Source: Ureibacillus composti
GTDB lineage: Bacteria > Bacillota > Bacilli > Bacillales_A > Planococcaceae
NCBI GenBank assembly: GCA_030348875.1
Contig: JAUCEP010000002.1
Span: 136,501 to 200,500 of the forward strand
Direction of reading: 5' to 3'
Length of the DNA stretch: 64,000 nucleotides
Shown: positions 35,164 to 48,361 of the stretch, one piece after another
Layout: every line of letters starts with the position of its first letter
Position numbering within the stretch: the first letter of the stretch is position 1
The notes under the pieces: model-generated
The model's input: the letters and a program-made list of their open reading frames with translations, nothing else
Told to the model about the DNA's origin: nothing
The model's database searches: none
Program-made: the position numbers and the translations under genes

Positions 35164-36558
35164 TTGAGTCACAAACAACAATCTGTTATGAAGAAATTAT
35201 ATGAAGAAATCGTAGAACGTGTTGGCGTTGGTATTCACGCTGTTGATCGCGAAGGAAAAACCATCATTTATAATAATAAAATGCGGGACATGGAAGCTAT
35301 GGATAAAGAAGATGTCCTACATAAAGATGTTCGGGAAGTATTTAAGTTTCAAGAAAATCAAAGTAGTACTTTGTTAAAGTCACTAGAACATGGTGAAGAA
35401 ATTGTTAATGTAAAACAAACATACTTTAATAATAAAGGTGTAGAAATTACAACGGTTAATCATACCTTCCCACTAGTAGTAGATAATAAAATTTATGCTG
35501 CTGTTGAGCTGTCAACGGACGTCACGAAAATGGAACGCCTAATGCGTCAAAAAAGAAGTCAAACTAAAACAGATTTCACATTTGAACAAATTATTGGTGA
35601 TAGTAATGAAATTCGAGAGGTCATAAGCTTGGCAAAAAGGGCAACTCGAACGAATTCCAGTGTGTTAATTATTGGTGAAACCGGAACAGGGAAAGAGCTA
35701 TTTGCTCAAAGTATTCATGCTGAAAGTGAGCGAGCAAATGCTCCGTTCATTACTCAAAACTGCGCGGCATTACCAGATTCATTGATTGAAGGGATATTGT
35801 TTGGAACAACAAAAGGTGCGTTTACTGGTGCAATCGATAGCCCGGGATTATTTGAACAGGCACAAGGTGGAACGTTATTATTAGATGAATTAAACTCTTT
35901 AAATATTGCACTTCAAGCAAAATTATTACGGGTTCTTCAAGAACGTAAAGTACGAAGAATTGGTGGGACGCAAGAAATAGCGATTGATGTTCGTGTTATT
36001 GCTACAGTGAACGAAGACCCGATTGATGCTGTAGCAAACAATCGTTTGCGAAAGGACTTATATTACCGTTTAGCAGTTGTTACTTTGTTTATTCCACCAT
36101 TACGGGAACGGGTGGGGGATATTCCGTTATTGGTAGATGAATTTATTCAAAAGTATAACCATTTATTTAAATTAAATGTAAAAGGCGTTTCTGATGAAGT
36201 GAAGGAATTTTTCGAAACACAGAGCTGGCCGGGAAATATACGTGAGCTAGAACATGTTATTGAAGCATCGATGAACTTAATCAATTATGAACAAATTATT
36301 GAGTTTTACCACTTACCCTATCAGTATCGAAAAAAATTTGATGTCAAATTACCTGTTGTGACGCCAGATTTTGCAGTTGTTTCAACAATAGACAATCAGA
36401 CAAATTTATCGGACCAGTTAGCGCATTTTGAGAAGAAATTAATTGAACATTACTTACAAATGCATAAAAATCATATTACCAATACAGCTGCTGCCCTAGG
36501 AATTAGTCGTCAAAGCTTGCAGTATCGGATGAAACGTCTTGATATTTATGTTAGATAG
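35164..36558 (+). CDS. rocR: Sigma-54-dependent activator RocR
   Basis: A 464-residue enhancer-binding protein. Residues about 15-120 form a PAS sensor (GIHAVDREGKTIIYNNKM), residues 140-375 the AAA+ domain with Walker A GETGTGKE (171-178) and the sigma-54 contact loop GAFTGA (218-223), and residues about 435-462 the Fis-type helix-turn-helix (NTAAALGISRQSLQYRMKRL). It starts at TTG 35164 after GAGGTGATGA. It is divergent from rocD and upstream of the sigma-54 gene. In B. subtilis RocR senses ornithine or citrulline and drives arginine catabolism; the same is inferred here. Confidence 0.93.
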   Translation: MSHKQQSVMKKLYEEIVERVGVGIHAVDREGKTIIYNNKMRDMEAMDKEDVLHKDVREVFKFQENQSSTLLKSLEHGEEIVNVKQTYFNNKGVEITTVNHTFPLVVDNKIYAAVELSTDVTKMERLMRQKRSQTKTDFTFEQIIGDSNEIREVISLAKRATRTNSSVLIIGETGTGKELFAQSIHAESERANAPFITQNCAALPDSLIEGILFGTTKGAFTGAIDSPGLFEQAQGGTLLLDELNSLNIALQAKLLRVLQERKVRRIGGTQEIAIDVRVIATVNEDPIDAVANNRLRKDLYYRLAVVTLFIPPLRERVGDIPLLVDEFIQKYNHLFKLNVKGVSDEVKEFFETQSWPGNIRELEHVIEASMNLINYEQIIEFYHLPYQYRKKFDVKLPVVTPDFAVVSTIDNQTNLSDQLAHFEKKLIEHYLQMHKNHITNTAAALGISRQSLQYRMKRLDIYVR

Positions 36559-36657
36559 ATTGTTAGAATCGAAATTTAGCAACCGAAGCGCGAATTTTGA
36601 CGTTGCTAATTTACACTTGCAACAATACATTTTTCAAAATGGTAGGAGGTGTATTTT

Positions 36658-38004
36658 GTGGATTTATCGATGCATTTGCAACAAAAAATGGAGACAAAGC
36701 TGGCATTAGCACCTCAGCTCAAACAGGCGTTGGGTATTCTAAAATTCTCAATGCATGAACTAGAAAACTATATTCGAGATGAAGCAAATGCAAACCCTCT
36801 CATCGAAATTAATGAACAGCATGACAGAGACATCTTGATTGAAATGGCACGCTTACATCAAGGGGAAATATACTCGTACACTAACACAGAGGACGAATCC
36901 TTTGATCCGCTTACGCAGGTTGCGAGTAAGGAAGAATCCATAGAGCTTTCCTTAATGGAGCAACTGGCAATGCAAAAACATTTAGAACGAGTAGAAAAAG
37001 AAGTGATTCTTTACTATATTCGTAGTCTAAATGGTGACGGATATTTAGATTGTGACGTGGAGGAAGTTGCGGACTATTTTGATTTGCCCATTTCGCAATG
37101 TGAAAATTTACTAGAAATTTTTCAAAGCTTTGATCCTGCTGGGATTGGTGCTCGCAGTCTTCTAGAGTGTCTAGTGTTACAACTAAAAAGAAAAGAAGAT
37201 GCCCCAAAACTATCAATCTCTTTAGTTCAAAATCATTTAGAAGATTTGGCAGAACAACGGTTTGATTATCTAGCACAACTATTTAACACCTCAGAGGAGG
37301 AAGTGTTAAGTGTACTTAGCTATATTCAAACGCTTAACCCGCATCCACTTATTGAAACAGAGACTGAAAAGACAGAGTATATTGTTCCAGATTTAATTGT
37401 TGAAGAATTTAATGGGGAGTATATTATTCAAATAAATGATCGGTATTTACCAAAGATCTCTATTAATAAGGAATATGAAGAATTGTTACGGGCTAACGCT
37501 AATCAAGAAACTAATGACTATTTAAAGAGTAAACTCTCTGACGCATTATTGTTGATGAAAGGGATTGAACAACGTCATGAAACCCTCTATAAAGTAACGA
37601 AGGTTATTTTGGATAAGCAGAAACCATTTTTGCAATCAGGAAAAAAAGCGTTGCAACCACTACGGTTAAAAGATGTGGCAAAAATTGTTGGATTACATGA
37701 ATCCACTATTAGTAGAGCAATTAGTGATAAATATATACAGACCCCTCAAGGTGTATTTCCGTTAAAAGCGTTATTTATGCGTGGGGTAAAAACAGAATCT
37801 GGAACGGTTGAATCAATCATAACTATTAAAGAAAAAATTAAGGCAATTATTGAAAATGAAAATGTGAAAAAGCCGTATTCCGATCAAAAAATTGCAAACC
37901 TACTATTATTAGAAGGGATACAAATTGCAAGAAGAACCGTAGCTAAATATAGAGAAGAGCTTGGTTTTTTACAATCCACTAAAAGAGTGAGAAATAGTAG
38001 GTAG
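36658..38004 (+). CDS. sigL: RNA polymerase sigma-54 factor (SigL)
   Basis: The start GTG 36658 lies 6 bases after AGGAGGTG, giving 448 residues. The N-terminal glutamine/leucine-rich activator region (LQQKMETKLALAPQLKQALG), the core-binding domain, an HTH (LKDVAKIVGLHESTISRAIS) and the C-terminal RpoN box ARRTVAKYRE are all present. It recognises -24/-12 promoters and needs enhancer-binding ATPases such as RocR encoded directly upstream. A promoter-less 99-base gap after rocR makes co-transcription possible. Confidence 0.96.
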   Translation: MDLSMHLQQKMETKLALAPQLKQALGILKFSMHELENYIRDEANANPLIEINEQHDRDILIEMARLHQGEIYSYTNTEDESFDPLTQVASKEESIELSLMEQLAMQKHLERVEKEVILYYIRSLNGDGYLDCDVEEVADYFDLPISQCENLLEIFQSFDPAGIGARSLLECLVLQLKRKEDAPKLSISLVQNHLEDLAEQRFDYLAQLFNTSEEEVLSVLSYIQTLNPHPLIETETEKTEYIVPDLIVEEFNGEYIIQINDRYLPKISINKEYEELLRANANQETNDYLKSKLSDALLLMKGIEQRHETLYKVTKVILDKQKPFLQSGKKALQPLRLKDVAKIVGLHESTISRAISDKYIQTPQGVFPLKALFMRGVKTESGTVESIITIKEKIKAIIENENVKKPYSDQKIANLLLLEGIQIARRTVAKYREELGFLQSTKRVRNSR

Positions 38005-38016
38005 ATAAGCATTAAG

Positions 38017-38048
38017 TGCGCAGGTTATAGTGCCTGTGCATTTTTTTA
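38017..38048 (+). terminator. Terminator of sigL
   Basis: TGCGCAGG pairs with CCTGTGCA around an 8-base loop, followed by TTTTTTT. Confidence 0.75.
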
Positions 38049-38068
38049 CTTTTAAAAGGACGTGAACA

Positions 38069-38218
38069 ATGGAAATCTCGTTCATATTCTTAAAAGGGGG
38101 TTGGGACAGTGTGCTGGCGCGGGTTCTTGATTTGGTTCCAATCATTATTATTGCATTACTGTTATGTGTAATTTTAGTCAGCAGAAAAAAAGCGGAGAGT
38201 CCTGTCTTATTGTTCTAG
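38069..38218 (+). CDS. Candidate 49-residue single-span membrane protein
   Basis: This short frame starts at ATG 38069 with AAAAGGA 8 bases upstream. It encodes a 14-residue head, then a hydrophobic span (LVPIIIIALLLCVILV) followed by SRKKAESPVLLF, a typical inside-positive anchor. An internal GTG at 38111 with AAGGGGG upstream could give a 35-residue form. No homologue is recalled. It sits alone between the sigL terminator and the rRNA promoters. The ribosome site and membrane span argue for a real gene, but this is not proven. Confidence 0.5.
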   Translation: MEISFIFLKGGWDSVLARVLDLVPIIIIALLLCVILVSRKKAESPVLLF

Positions 38219-38333
38219 GAAATCTTTAAGTATATGAAAAAGAATGAAGGCCTTTTTGTATAGAGGGGTTTAATCACTTATAAATAGTAGACAGGAGGTA
38301 ATAAATAAAATAAAGAATAATTTATATTTATTG

Positions 38334-38363
38334 TTGACGTTGTACTGTAATAAGTGATATTAT
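38334..38363 (+). promoter_or_regulatory. rRNA operon promoter P1
   Basis: TTGACG, an 18-base spacer and TATTAT. Seven bases after the -10 comes CTGTCGCG. Confidence 0.7.
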
Positions 38364-38415
38364 TATCTAGCTGTCGCGAATAACTTATATATTTTGATGA
38401 ATTTTAAAAATATAT

Positions 38416-38445
38416 TTGACAACATTAAAGTTATAGCGATATAAT
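38416..38445 (+). promoter_or_regulatory. rRNA operon promoter P2
   Basis: Consensus TTGACA, an 18-base spacer and consensus TATAAT. Seven bases after the -10 comes CTGTCGCA, as in P1. Confidence 0.85.
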
Positions 38446-38492
38446 GAAATTCCTGTCGCATAGATATAGTGTTGGTTATTGTAAAATAGTTA

Positions 38493-38521
38493 TTGACAAA
38501 CGTTTTACTATTTTGTATAAT
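38493..38521 (+). promoter_or_regulatory. rRNA operon promoter P3
   Basis: Consensus TTGACA, a 17-base spacer and consensus TATAAT, about 150 bases before 16S. Seven bases after the -10 comes CTGTCTG. A TTGAAAACTGAACAA leader segment (about 38558-38572) follows, related to the boxA-like antitermination leader of Bacillus rRNA operons. Confidence 0.88.
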
Positions 38522-38671
38522 TTAATTCCTGTCTGTAAAACGATAGTGAAAATGAACCTTGAAAACTGAACAACAAAACGTTAATGAAATAATCGTTTCT
38601 TTTAATTAAGAAACAAAAATTTTGGACATCAAAATTGATGCCAGCTAAAATTTGAGCTTTATCAAATTTTC

Positions 38672-43474
<4,803 letters not shown>

Positions 43475-43599
43475 AAATTTTGAACGCAATCAATGTCTTT
43501 ATCCAGTTTTGAGAGAGCAAGCTCTCAATTAATGTACTTCGACTAAGAACGCAACGTCCATGTTGCAACGTCGAAGCCAGCACATCCATGTGCAAGTAA

Positions 43600-43716
43600 G
43601 TGTAGTGATAATGGCAAAGAGGTCACACCCGTTCCCATACCGAACACGGAAGTTAAGCTCTTTAGCGCCGATGGTAGTTGGGGGCTTCCCCCTGTGAGAG
43701 TAGGACGTCGCTACAC
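43600..43716 (+). rRNA. rrf: 5S ribosomal RNA
   Basis: About 117 bases with the conserved GAGGTCACACCCGTTCCCAT and GTTAAGCTCTTTAGCGCCGA segments. GTGTAG at the 5' end pairs with CTACAC at the 3' end. The first tRNA begins 12 bases later. Confidence 0.95.
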
Positions 43717-43728
43717 TTATTATTCCCT

Positions 43729-43804
43729 GGAGGATTAGCTCAGCTGGGAGAGCACCTGCCTTACAAGCAGGGGGTCGGCGGTTCGAGCCCGTCATCCTCC
43801 ACCA
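43729..43804 (+). tRNA. tRNA-Val (TAC)
   Basis: Full cloverleaf; anticodon loop CCTTACAAG; CCA encoded. It is the first of 14 tRNAs after the rRNA operon. Confidence 0.97.
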
Positions 43805-43811
43805 TTATATC

Positions 43812-43895
43812 GGAGGGGTAGCGAAGTGGCTAAACGCGGCGGACTGTAAATCCGCTCCTTCGGGTTCGGCGGTTCGAATCCGTCCCCCTCCACCA
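43812..43895 (+). tRNA. tRNA-Tyr (GTA)
   Basis: Class II tRNA with a variable arm (CGCTCCTTCGGGTTCGGC region); anticodon GTA in GGACTGTAAATCC; CCA encoded. In the B. subtilis trnB array this position holds tRNA-Thr. Confidence 0.96.
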
Positions 43896-43900
43896 TTTTC

Positions 43901-43975
43901 GAGCCATTAGCTCAGTGGTAGAGCATCTGACTTTTAATCAGAGGGTCGAAGGTTCAAGTCCTTCATGGCTCACCA
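43901..43975 (+). tRNA. tRNA-Lys (TTT)
   Basis: Anticodon TTT in CTGACTTTTAATCAG; CCA encoded. Confidence 0.97.
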
Positions 43976-43991
43976 GTTTTTTTAATAATAT

Positions 43992-44073
43992 GCGGGTGTG
44001 GCGGAATTGGCAGACGCACTAGACTTAGGATCTAGCGCCGCAAGGCGTGGGGGTTCGACTCCCTTCACCCGCA
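43992..44073 (+). tRNA. tRNA-Leu (TAG), CCA not encoded
   Basis: Class II; anticodon TAG in GACTTAGGATC; acceptor GCGGGTG pairs with CACCCGC and is followed by ATTA instead of a CCA, so the CCA must be added by an enzyme. Confidence 0.95.
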
Positions 44074-44093
44074 TTATTTATAGAAATGCACAT

Positions 44094-44168
44094 GCGGAAG
44101 TAGTTCAGTGGTAGAACACCACCTTGCCAAGGTGGGGGTCGCGAGTTCGAACCTCGTCTTCCGCTCCA
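44094..44168 (+). tRNA. tRNA-Gly (GCC)
   Basis: Anticodon GCC in CCTTGCCAAGG; acceptor GCGGAAG/CTTCCGC; CCA encoded. Confidence 0.97.
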
Positions 44169-44173
44169 AATGT

Positions 44174-44262
44174 GCCGGGGTGGCGGAACTGGCAGACGCA
44201 CAGGACTTAAAATCCTGCGGTAGGTGACTACCGTACCGGTTCGATTCCGGTCCTCGGCACCA
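44174..44262 (+). tRNA. tRNA-Leu (TAA)
   Basis: Class II with long variable arm; anticodon TAA in GGACTTAAAATCC; CCA encoded. Confidence 0.96.
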
Positions 44263-44282
44263 GTAATTTTTATCAAGATATA

Positions 44283-44359
<77 letters not shown>

Positions 44360-44365
44360 ATTCAA

Positions 44366-44395
44366 CAGGTTTGAATCCTGATGTGTCTTACCAAC
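44366..44395 (+). pseudogene. Probable tRNA-Pro remnant (T-arm only)
   Basis: CAGG-TTTGAAT-CCTG is a complete T-arm with no other tRNA arm in front, followed by ...ACCAACCA. It matches the T-arm of Bacillus tRNA-Pro except for one base, and lies between tRNA-Arg and tRNA-Ala, exactly where tRNA-Pro stands in B. subtilis trnB. The 72-base gap here is the longest in the array. Confidence 0.5.
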
Positions 44396-44431
44396 CAATA
44401 TTATTTATTGCTTTACTAAAGAATATTTTAT

Positions 44432-44507
44432 GGGGCCTTAGCTCAGCTGGGAGAGCGCCTGCCTTGCACGCAGGAGGTCAGCGGTTCGATCCCGCTAGGC
44501 TCCACCA
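44432..44507 (+). tRNA. tRNA-Ala (TGC)
   Basis: Anticodon TGC in CCTTGCACGCAGG; acceptor GGGGCCT/AGGCTCC; CCA encoded. Confidence 0.97.
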
Positions 44508-44514
44508 TAAATAC

Positions 44515-44607
44515 GGAGGCATACCCAAGTCTGGCTGAAGGGATCGGTCTTGAAAACCGACAGGCGGGTTAAACCGCGCGTGGGTTCGAATCCTACTGCC
44601 TCCGCCA
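44515..44607 (+). tRNA. tRNA-Ser (TGA)
   Basis: Class II with long variable arm; anticodon TGA in GTCTTGAAAACC; CCA encoded. Confidence 0.96.
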
Positions 44608-44631
44608 TTTTATTTAAAATTATACATAAGA

Positions 44632-44707
44632 GGTCCCGTGGTGTAGCGGTTAACATGCCTGCCTGTCACGCAGGAGATCGCCGGTTCGATCCCGGTCGGG
44701 ACCGCCA
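44632..44707 (+). tRNA. tRNA-Asp (GTC)
   Basis: Anticodon GTC in GCCTGTCACGC; acceptor GGTCCCG/CGGGACC; CCA encoded. Confidence 0.97.
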
Positions 44708-44713
44708 TTATAT

Positions 44714-44787
44714 GCGGGTGTAGTTTAATGGTAAAACCTCAGCCTTCCAAGCTGATGTCGTGAGTTCGATTCTCATCACCCGCTCCA
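44714..44787 (+). tRNA. tRNA-Gly (TCC)
   Basis: Anticodon TCC in GCCTTCCAAGC; acceptor GCGGGTG/CACCCGC; CCA encoded. Confidence 0.97.
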
Positions 44788-44794
44788 AAATTAT

Positions 44795-44871
<77 letters not shown>

Positions 44872-44877
44872 TAGTTT

Positions 44878-44952
44878 TCCGAAGTAGCTCAGTGGTAGAG
44901 CAACCGGCTGTTAACCGGTTGGTCGTAGGTTCGAGTCCTACCTTCGGAGCCA
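44878..44952 (+). tRNA. tRNA-Asn (GTT)
   Basis: Anticodon GTT in GGCTGTTAACC; acceptor TCCGAAG/CTTCGGA; CCA encoded. The next tRNA begins one base later. Confidence 0.97.
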
Positions 44953-44953
44953 T

Positions 44954-45025
44954 GGCCCGTTGGTCAAGTGGTTAAGACACCGCCCTTTCACGGCGGTAAC
45001 ACGGGTTCGAATCCCGTACGGGTCA
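44954..45025 (+). tRNA. tRNA-Glu (TTC), CCA not encoded
   Basis: Anticodon TTC in GCCCTTTCACGGC; acceptor GGCCCGT/ACGGGTC (one G-T pair), followed by ATAA instead of CCA. Last tRNA of the array. Confidence 0.95.
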
Positions 45026-45080
45026 TAAATTTAAAGCGAACATAATCAAGTATGAAGATGTAGATCATACAAAACAGGAA

Positions 45081-45114
45081 AAAGCATGACTTTTGAGTCG
45101 TTCTTTTTTTTATT
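45081..45114 (+). terminator. Terminator of the rRNA-tRNA operon
   Basis: An imperfect hairpin (ATGACT with AGTCGT and flanking pairs), followed by a run of eight T at about 45104-45111. Confidence 0.7.
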
Positions 45115-45312
45115 GTTTAAAAAACTCCGCTTGTATTGCCGCACTACTTTCCTTAACATCCTACGATTTAGTTTTTAGTCACTTAGGAATTGTTTTTTTA
45201 TTCGATTTTGTCGAAAAAGAGCAAAAATTAGATAAATGATACTGAAGCCTTTTGTTAAAAGTTAAGGTAAAATGTATTTTAGGCTTAAATACAAATTTTA
45301 GGGGATAAGAAG

Positions 45313-46542
45313 ATGAGGCATGAGGGCAAAGAACAGCTGTGGACTAAGAATTTTATTATGATGTCGGTTGTTAATTTTTTTATTACACTTATTTTCTTCC
45401 TATTAATTATTACAATTGCTAGTTTTGCAGTGGAGAAATATGATGCATCAACTAGTGCTGCAGGATTCGTTTCAAGTATTTTTGTTATAGGTGCTTTATT
45501 TGGTAGGCTTTTTGCAGGGAGAGTGATCACTTCATTTGGCAGTAAGAAGACGTTATTTTATGGATTATTCTTCTTTATCGCGTTGACATTGTGTTATTTT
45601 ATTGCAATGAATATGTCACTGTTAATAATTATTCGACTGTTACATGGGCTTTCTTTAGGAGTCGTGACTACCGCAACAGGAACAATTATTGCACAGATGA
45701 TTCCTAATAGTCGAAAAGGGGAAGGAATCGGCTACTACAGTATGAGTGGTGTATTAGCATCTTCTATTGGACCTTTTATAGGGTTGTTGCTCATTCCAAC
45801 AGTATATAGTTTTCAAGCTATTTTTACGTTGAATGCGATTCTGAGTATTTGTTGCTTATTGATGTATTTCTTCATTAATTTAGATGATTATGAACCGGCG
45901 GCAAAGAAGTTAGTTGAGGAACCGTCTAAAAGGTTTAATTGGAGAAATTATATTGAACCAAAGGCTGTTCCAGTATCGTTGGTTGCGTTAATTATTGGAT
46001 TTTCTTATTCAGGTGTTATGTCATTTTTAGCATTTTATATAGAGGAGATTAATTTAGTCAAAGCAGGAAGCTTATTCTTTTTTATCTATTCAATTGTTGT
46101 GTTATTATCTAGACCGTTTACTGGTCCATTAATGGATCGCCGAGGTGCAACTATTGTGATCGTGCCATGTTTAATTATTTTTGCACTAGGAATGGTTCTT
46201 TTCAGTCAAGCATCTTCAGGGGTTTTATTATTAACTTCTGCTATTTTAATAGGATTTGGATATGGGAATTTCAACTCAGTTGCACAAGCTCTCGCGTTAA
46301 AGGTAACCGAAAAACATAGATTGGGCTTAGCGACAGCTACTTACTATATTTTATTTGATATTGGATTGGGTATTGGACCTTTTGTTTTAGGTAATTTAGT
46401 CTCCCTCGTAGGATATCGAATGATGTTTTTATTAATGGTACCGGTCATTCTTCTTGCGCTTGTTCTTTATATGTTTATAGTTAGGAAAAAACAGAATACG
46501 GATGGTATCGTTACTGAACAGCGTGGTCACTCCTTAAATTAG
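45313..46542 (+). CDS. MFS transporter
   Basis: A 409-residue twelve-helix major facilitator. Motif A appears as FGRLFAGRVITSFGSKKTLF after helix 2 (about residues 67-86), and RLLHGLSLGVVTTATGTIIA is helix 4. SMSGVLASSIGPFIGLLL at about 150 matches motif C of drug exporters, so efflux of a small toxic compound is likely. GGGGATAAGAAG precedes ATG 45313. It is a single gene with a terminator overlapping its stop codon. The substrate is not known. Confidence 0.87.
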   Translation: MRHEGKEQLWTKNFIMMSVVNFFITLIFFLLIITIASFAVEKYDASTSAAGFVSSIFVIGALFGRLFAGRVITSFGSKKTLFYGLFFFIALTLCYFIAMNMSLLIIIRLLHGLSLGVVTTATGTIIAQMIPNSRKGEGIGYYSMSGVLASSIGPFIGLLLIPTVYSFQAIFTLNAILSICCLLMYFFINLDDYEPAAKKLVEEPSKRFNWRNYIEPKAVPVSLVALIIGFSYSGVMSFLAFYIEEINLVKAGSLFFFIYSIVVLLSRPFTGPLMDRRGATIVIVPCLIIFALGMVLFSQASSGVLLLTSAILIGFGYGNFNSVAQALALKVTEKHRLGLATATYYILFDIGLGIGPFVLGNLVSLVGYRMMFLLMVPVILLALVLYMFIVRKKQNTDGIVTEQRGHSLN

Positions 46543-46558
46543 GAGGCCACGCTATTTT
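46518..46558 (+). terminator. Terminator overlapping the end of the MFS gene
   Basis: AGCGTGGTCACTCCT pairs with AGGAGGCCACGCT around TAAAT, followed by ATTTTTA. The stop codon (46540-46542) is in the hairpin. Confidence 0.75.
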
Positions 46559-46666
46559 TAATTTTGAAATTTTAACTATGTCGGTGCCATGATTTCTATT
46601 AATAGCAAGAAGTATGTCTATCCTAGGTGGTCTTGGACAGGAGGACACTTGTCTTAAGGAAGTGGG

Positions 46667-46980
46667 ATGAGGGACATGATTGTTGCAGGTGCGGATTATC
46701 GTATCTTCCTTATGATGCGTTATCGTGAATTAGAGGTCCAAAGAAGTAGTTCAATTATTGAAGCAGCAAAACATATTGGTGGAGTCGTTTTATCAGTCGC
46801 ATTAATCTTAGGTGGTACATTTGCAGCATTAATCCCATCAGGCATTGTGACATTAATGCAAGTAGCGATTTTTGTCCTTGTGGGACTTGTATTGTTAAGC
46901 TTTATCGTGTTACCGATGTTCATGCCAGCTGTTATGGGGAATCCCTCAAAACGCGTTTTAAACAAAATAAAGGAAAGTAA
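46667..46980 (+). pseudogene. MMPL-family transporter, C-terminal remnant
   Basis: The frame encodes GADYRIFLMMRYRE, then HIGGVVLSVALILGGTFAAL, LMQVAIFVLVGLVLLSF and VLPMFMPAVMG, which are the last helices of a YdgH/YdfJ-type MMPL (RND-like) exporter. The several hundred residues normally in front are absent: upstream within 120 bases is the previous gene's terminator. The frame runs on without a natural stop through a terminator and into the 3' end of the convergent MFS gene, so the original stop codon is also lost. It is a gene relic. Confidence 0.65.
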
Positions 46981-46986
46981 AATTTT

Positions 46987-47018
46987 AGCGATCCTACATT
47001 ACATGGGATCGCTTTTTC
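46987..47018. terminator. Bidirectional terminator between MMPL remnant and MFS gene
   Basis: AGCGATCC pairs with GGATCGCT around an 11-base loop, followed by TTTTC on the plus strand and AAAATTTTA on the left. The minus-strand MFS gene ends inside it at 46999. Confidence 0.75.
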
Positions 47019-48201
47019 TACTTAATGTACCGATAGCATTTGGAGTCTTCCAAACGTACGCAATTATAATAGCCATACCTAAAACAAACGTTGCAAAATA
47101 ATAGGGATAGTTTAAGTTGAAATCAAATAAGATTCCGCCAATGATCGGTCCAATAATATTGCCTAAGCTTGTAAACATAGAATTCATTCCACCAACAAAA
47201 CCTTGTTCGTCACCAGCGATTTTTGAAAGATAGGAAGTAATAGCAGGACGAATCAAATCAAAACCTACAAACACAATACAAGACGTAATTAAGACCGTTA
47301 AATATGTATTCACAATGGTCATTAAGAAGACGAGTAATGCTGACAAAATGAAGCAATAACGAACGAGAGCAATTTCGCCAATTCGTCTTGTAATCGGGTC
47401 AAAAAGTAACACTTGTGCAACAGCACCAACAAGCCCACCACCTGTTACAATAATGGCTATATCTGTAGGAGTAAAGCTAAATTTTTGGTCCACAAATAAG
47501 CTAAATAAAGACTCAAATGATGCTAATCCAAAGGTACTTAAGAAAATTAATAACAATGGGATGAAGTATAATGGCAAAAATAATTTGCCGAATCCACGTT
47601 TCATATTAGAGGAAGTTTCGTTTACATTTCCTCCTATAGTTCGTTCTGGCTCTTTTAAAAAGATTAGTGAAATTACAACTGCCACTGCTGCAAGGATAGA
47701 TGCAGCAAAAAAAGGGGCACGAGTTCCAAACCCTACTAAAAGTCCGCCTATTCCCGGACCAATAATAAATCCGGTATTAATGGCAGCTGACATATATCCA
47801 AGTGCTTTGGGGCGTTCCCGTTCTGTTGTAATGTCCGCTATATACGCAGTAACCGCTGGCATAATAAAAGCTCCACTTACTCCACCTAGTATACGAGAAA
47901 TAAAAAGAACCTCTACTGTTTTTCCTAACCCAAATAATAATTCTGAAAAGCTAAAAATGATGAGTCCTATAATAATCATAATTTTGCGGCCAAATCGGTC
48001 CGCCCACTTGCCTGCAATAGGCGATAGAATCAATTGAGCTATAGCAAAAGCAGCAACCATATAGCCCACAACCGAGCCACTAATAGACATTTCGTTCATA
48101 ATGGTCGGTAAAACAGGAATAACGAGACTAATCCCAACAAATGAAATGAAAAGATTGCTTAGAAGGATTGCTAATAGGAATTTTTTATTTTTCGAATGCA
48201 T
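46999..48201 (-). CDS. MFS multidrug efflux transporter (TetA/NorA/Bmr-like)
   Basis: A 400-residue twelve-helix proton-drug antiporter. Motif A is SPIAGKWADRFGRKIMI (about 60-76), and motif C is AINTGFIIGPGIGGLL (about 141-156), the antiporter motif of twelve-helix exporters such as Bmr, NorA and TetA. It starts at ATG 48201 after AAGGAGCG. It is convergent with the MMPL remnant. It probably exports drugs or metabolites; the specific substrate is unknown. Confidence 0.88.
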   Translation of the reverse strand: MHSKNKKFLLAILLSNLFISFVGISLVIPVLPTIMNEMSISGSVVGYMVAAFAIAQLILSPIAGKWADRFGRKIMIIIGLIIFSFSELLFGLGKTVEVLFISRILGGVSGAFIMPAVTAYIADITTERERPKALGYMSAAINTGFIIGPGIGGLLVGFGTRAPFFAASILAAVAVVISLIFLKEPERTIGGNVNETSSNMKRGFGKLFLPLYFIPLLLIFLSTFGLASFESLFSLFVDQKFSFTPTDIAIIVTGGGLVGAVAQVLLFDPITRRIGEIALVRYCFILSALLVFLMTIVNTYLTVLITSCIVFVGFDLIRPAITSYLSKIAGDEQGFVGGMNSMFTSLGNIIGPIIGGILFDFNLNYPYYFATFVLGMAIIIAYVWKTPNAIGTLSRKSDPM

Positions 48202-48361
48202 AATACGCTCCTTAAAAAATAACGTACAGATGGACTTCTTAATTATAAATTAACCTTAATTATAAAATCGGAGTCAATTAATTGGACTAAATTTATTTTA
48301 CTTTTTAAGGTTCAGTACAATCTACCGGATTAATGTTAAGTTTACATGCAGTAAAAGAGAA

